From: Actinomycetes bacterium
GTDB lineage: Bacteria; Actinomycetota; Actinomycetes; Prado026
Reading direction: 5' to 3'
NCBI GenBank assembly: GCA_025455945.1
Contig: JALOLN010000107.1
Location: 1-6,652 of the forward strand
Length of the DNA stretch: 6,652 nucleotides
Below the pieces are notes generated by a model. It was given only the letters and a program-made list of their open reading frames with translations, was not told the DNA's origin and did no database searches. The position numbers and the translations under genes are program-made. Position 1 is the first letter of the stretch, and each line of letters starts with the position of its first letter. Positions 6,245-6,652 of this stretch are shown one piece after another.

Positions 6245-6652
6245 AGTCGGTTCCGGTGCCGCCCTGCACGGCCACGAGTACGACGTCGGTCCCGTCGAGC
6301 GTCGCGGTCTCGACCCAGGAGGCGACGGCCGCGTCCGCCCACGGGTCGACCCGGACCGACCGAACCGTCACGGCGTCGGGCGCGCTGACGTCCCGCACCA
6401 GGGCGGCGCCACCGAGCGCTGCGCTCACCGGCTGGGCGGCGCAGGCGCGCAGGTCGGCCAGCCGGTCCGCGTGGAACCGCATCGCCGTGGCGGCATCGGC
6501 GAACCGGAGCCGGACGGCAACTCCTGCCGCACCCGAGCTGGTTTCGGCGTAGGTCTGCTCCAGCGCGTGCTGGGGGACGGGCAGGTCGCTGCGCCGGGCG
6601 CACCCGAGCGGCACGGCCAGGGCCACGACGTCGTGCGGGTCGCGGGCCAGGG
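6243..6652 (-). CDS. Unrecognised protein, 3' part only
   Basis: I do not recognise this gene with confidence. The 135 visible codons are open from the right edge to TGA at 6243-6245. The protein is Ala/Val-rich and soluble-looking, with two Cys (one in LGCARR near the start of the visible part, one in LRACAAQP) that could form a disulfide if it is exported. The segment FADAATAMRFHADRLADLRAC loosely recalls extracellular PknH-like sensor domains of actinobacteria, but the match is weak. A GTG at 6626 could start a 127-residue protein. However, the reading frame continues upstream as LARDPHDV to the window edge with the same composition, and no Shine-Dalgarno sequence precedes the GTG, so a start beyond the window is more likely. 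It converges on the flavodoxin-fold gene with a 23-base gap. Third-position G/C preference supports it being coding. Confidence 0.6.
   Translation of the reverse strand, partial: LARDPHDVVALAVPLGCARRSDLPVPQHALEQTYAETSSGAAGVAVRLRFADAATAMRFHADRLADLRACAAQPVSAALGGAALVRDVSAPDAVTVRSVRVDPWADAAVASWVETATLDGTDVVLVAVQGGTGTD

Noticed and set aside
5731..6603. 290-codon frame on the - strand opposite the flavodoxin-fold gene
   Set aside because: Arg/Gly-rich translation without motifs; both the flavodoxin-fold gene and the right-edge gene better explain the bases.
6592..6626. Possible lipoprotein signal ending in PLGC if the right-edge gene started at GTG 6626
   Set aside because: The sequence before the Cys is only eight residues long, has no positive charge and does not match the lipobox (Pro and Leu where Leu and a small residue are expected).

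Overview
This window is ordinary-looking chromosomal DNA from a very G+C-rich actinomycete. The evidence is strong G/C preference at third codon positions, GTG starts, a WS/DGAT-type storage-lipid acyltransferase and several protein families typical of Actinobacteria. I cannot fix the genus; a Geodermatophilales, Nocardioidaceae or Intrasporangiaceae-like organism would fit. I see no rRNA, tRNA, CRISPR array, insertion sequence, phage gene or other mobile element.

Left part (1-2754, + strand): a 5'-truncated gene for a HAD-IB phosphatase fused to a PlsC-type 1-acylglycerol-3-phosphate acyltransferase, followed 9 bases later by a wax ester synthase/diacylglycerol acyltransferase. Together they could supply acylation (and possibly phosphatase) steps leading from lysophosphatidate towards triacylglycerol. 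A similar pairing is known in mycobacteria (Rv2483c/Rv2484c).

Middle (2755-5216): after a 115-base gap with a plausible promoter comes a membrane-bound diguanylate cyclase whose GGDEF domain keeps the active-site and inhibitory-site residues of PleD. It ends 13 bases from the end of a convergent gene on the - strand, a multi-pass acyltransferase-3 family protein of unknown substrate.

Right part (5217-6652): a 95-base divergent intergenic region holds a strong imperfect inverted repeat and a -10 element placed for a leaderless transcript. That transcript would begin at the start codon of a DUF1801 protein, whose stop codon overlaps (ATGA) the start of a small flavodoxin-fold protein. The window closes with the 3' part of an unrecognised - strand gene that runs off the right edge.

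Nothing here amounts to a clear new system. The points most worth a second look are the two-gene lipid module, the leaderless and coupled DUF1801/flavodoxin pair, and the inverted repeats in the two regulatory gaps.
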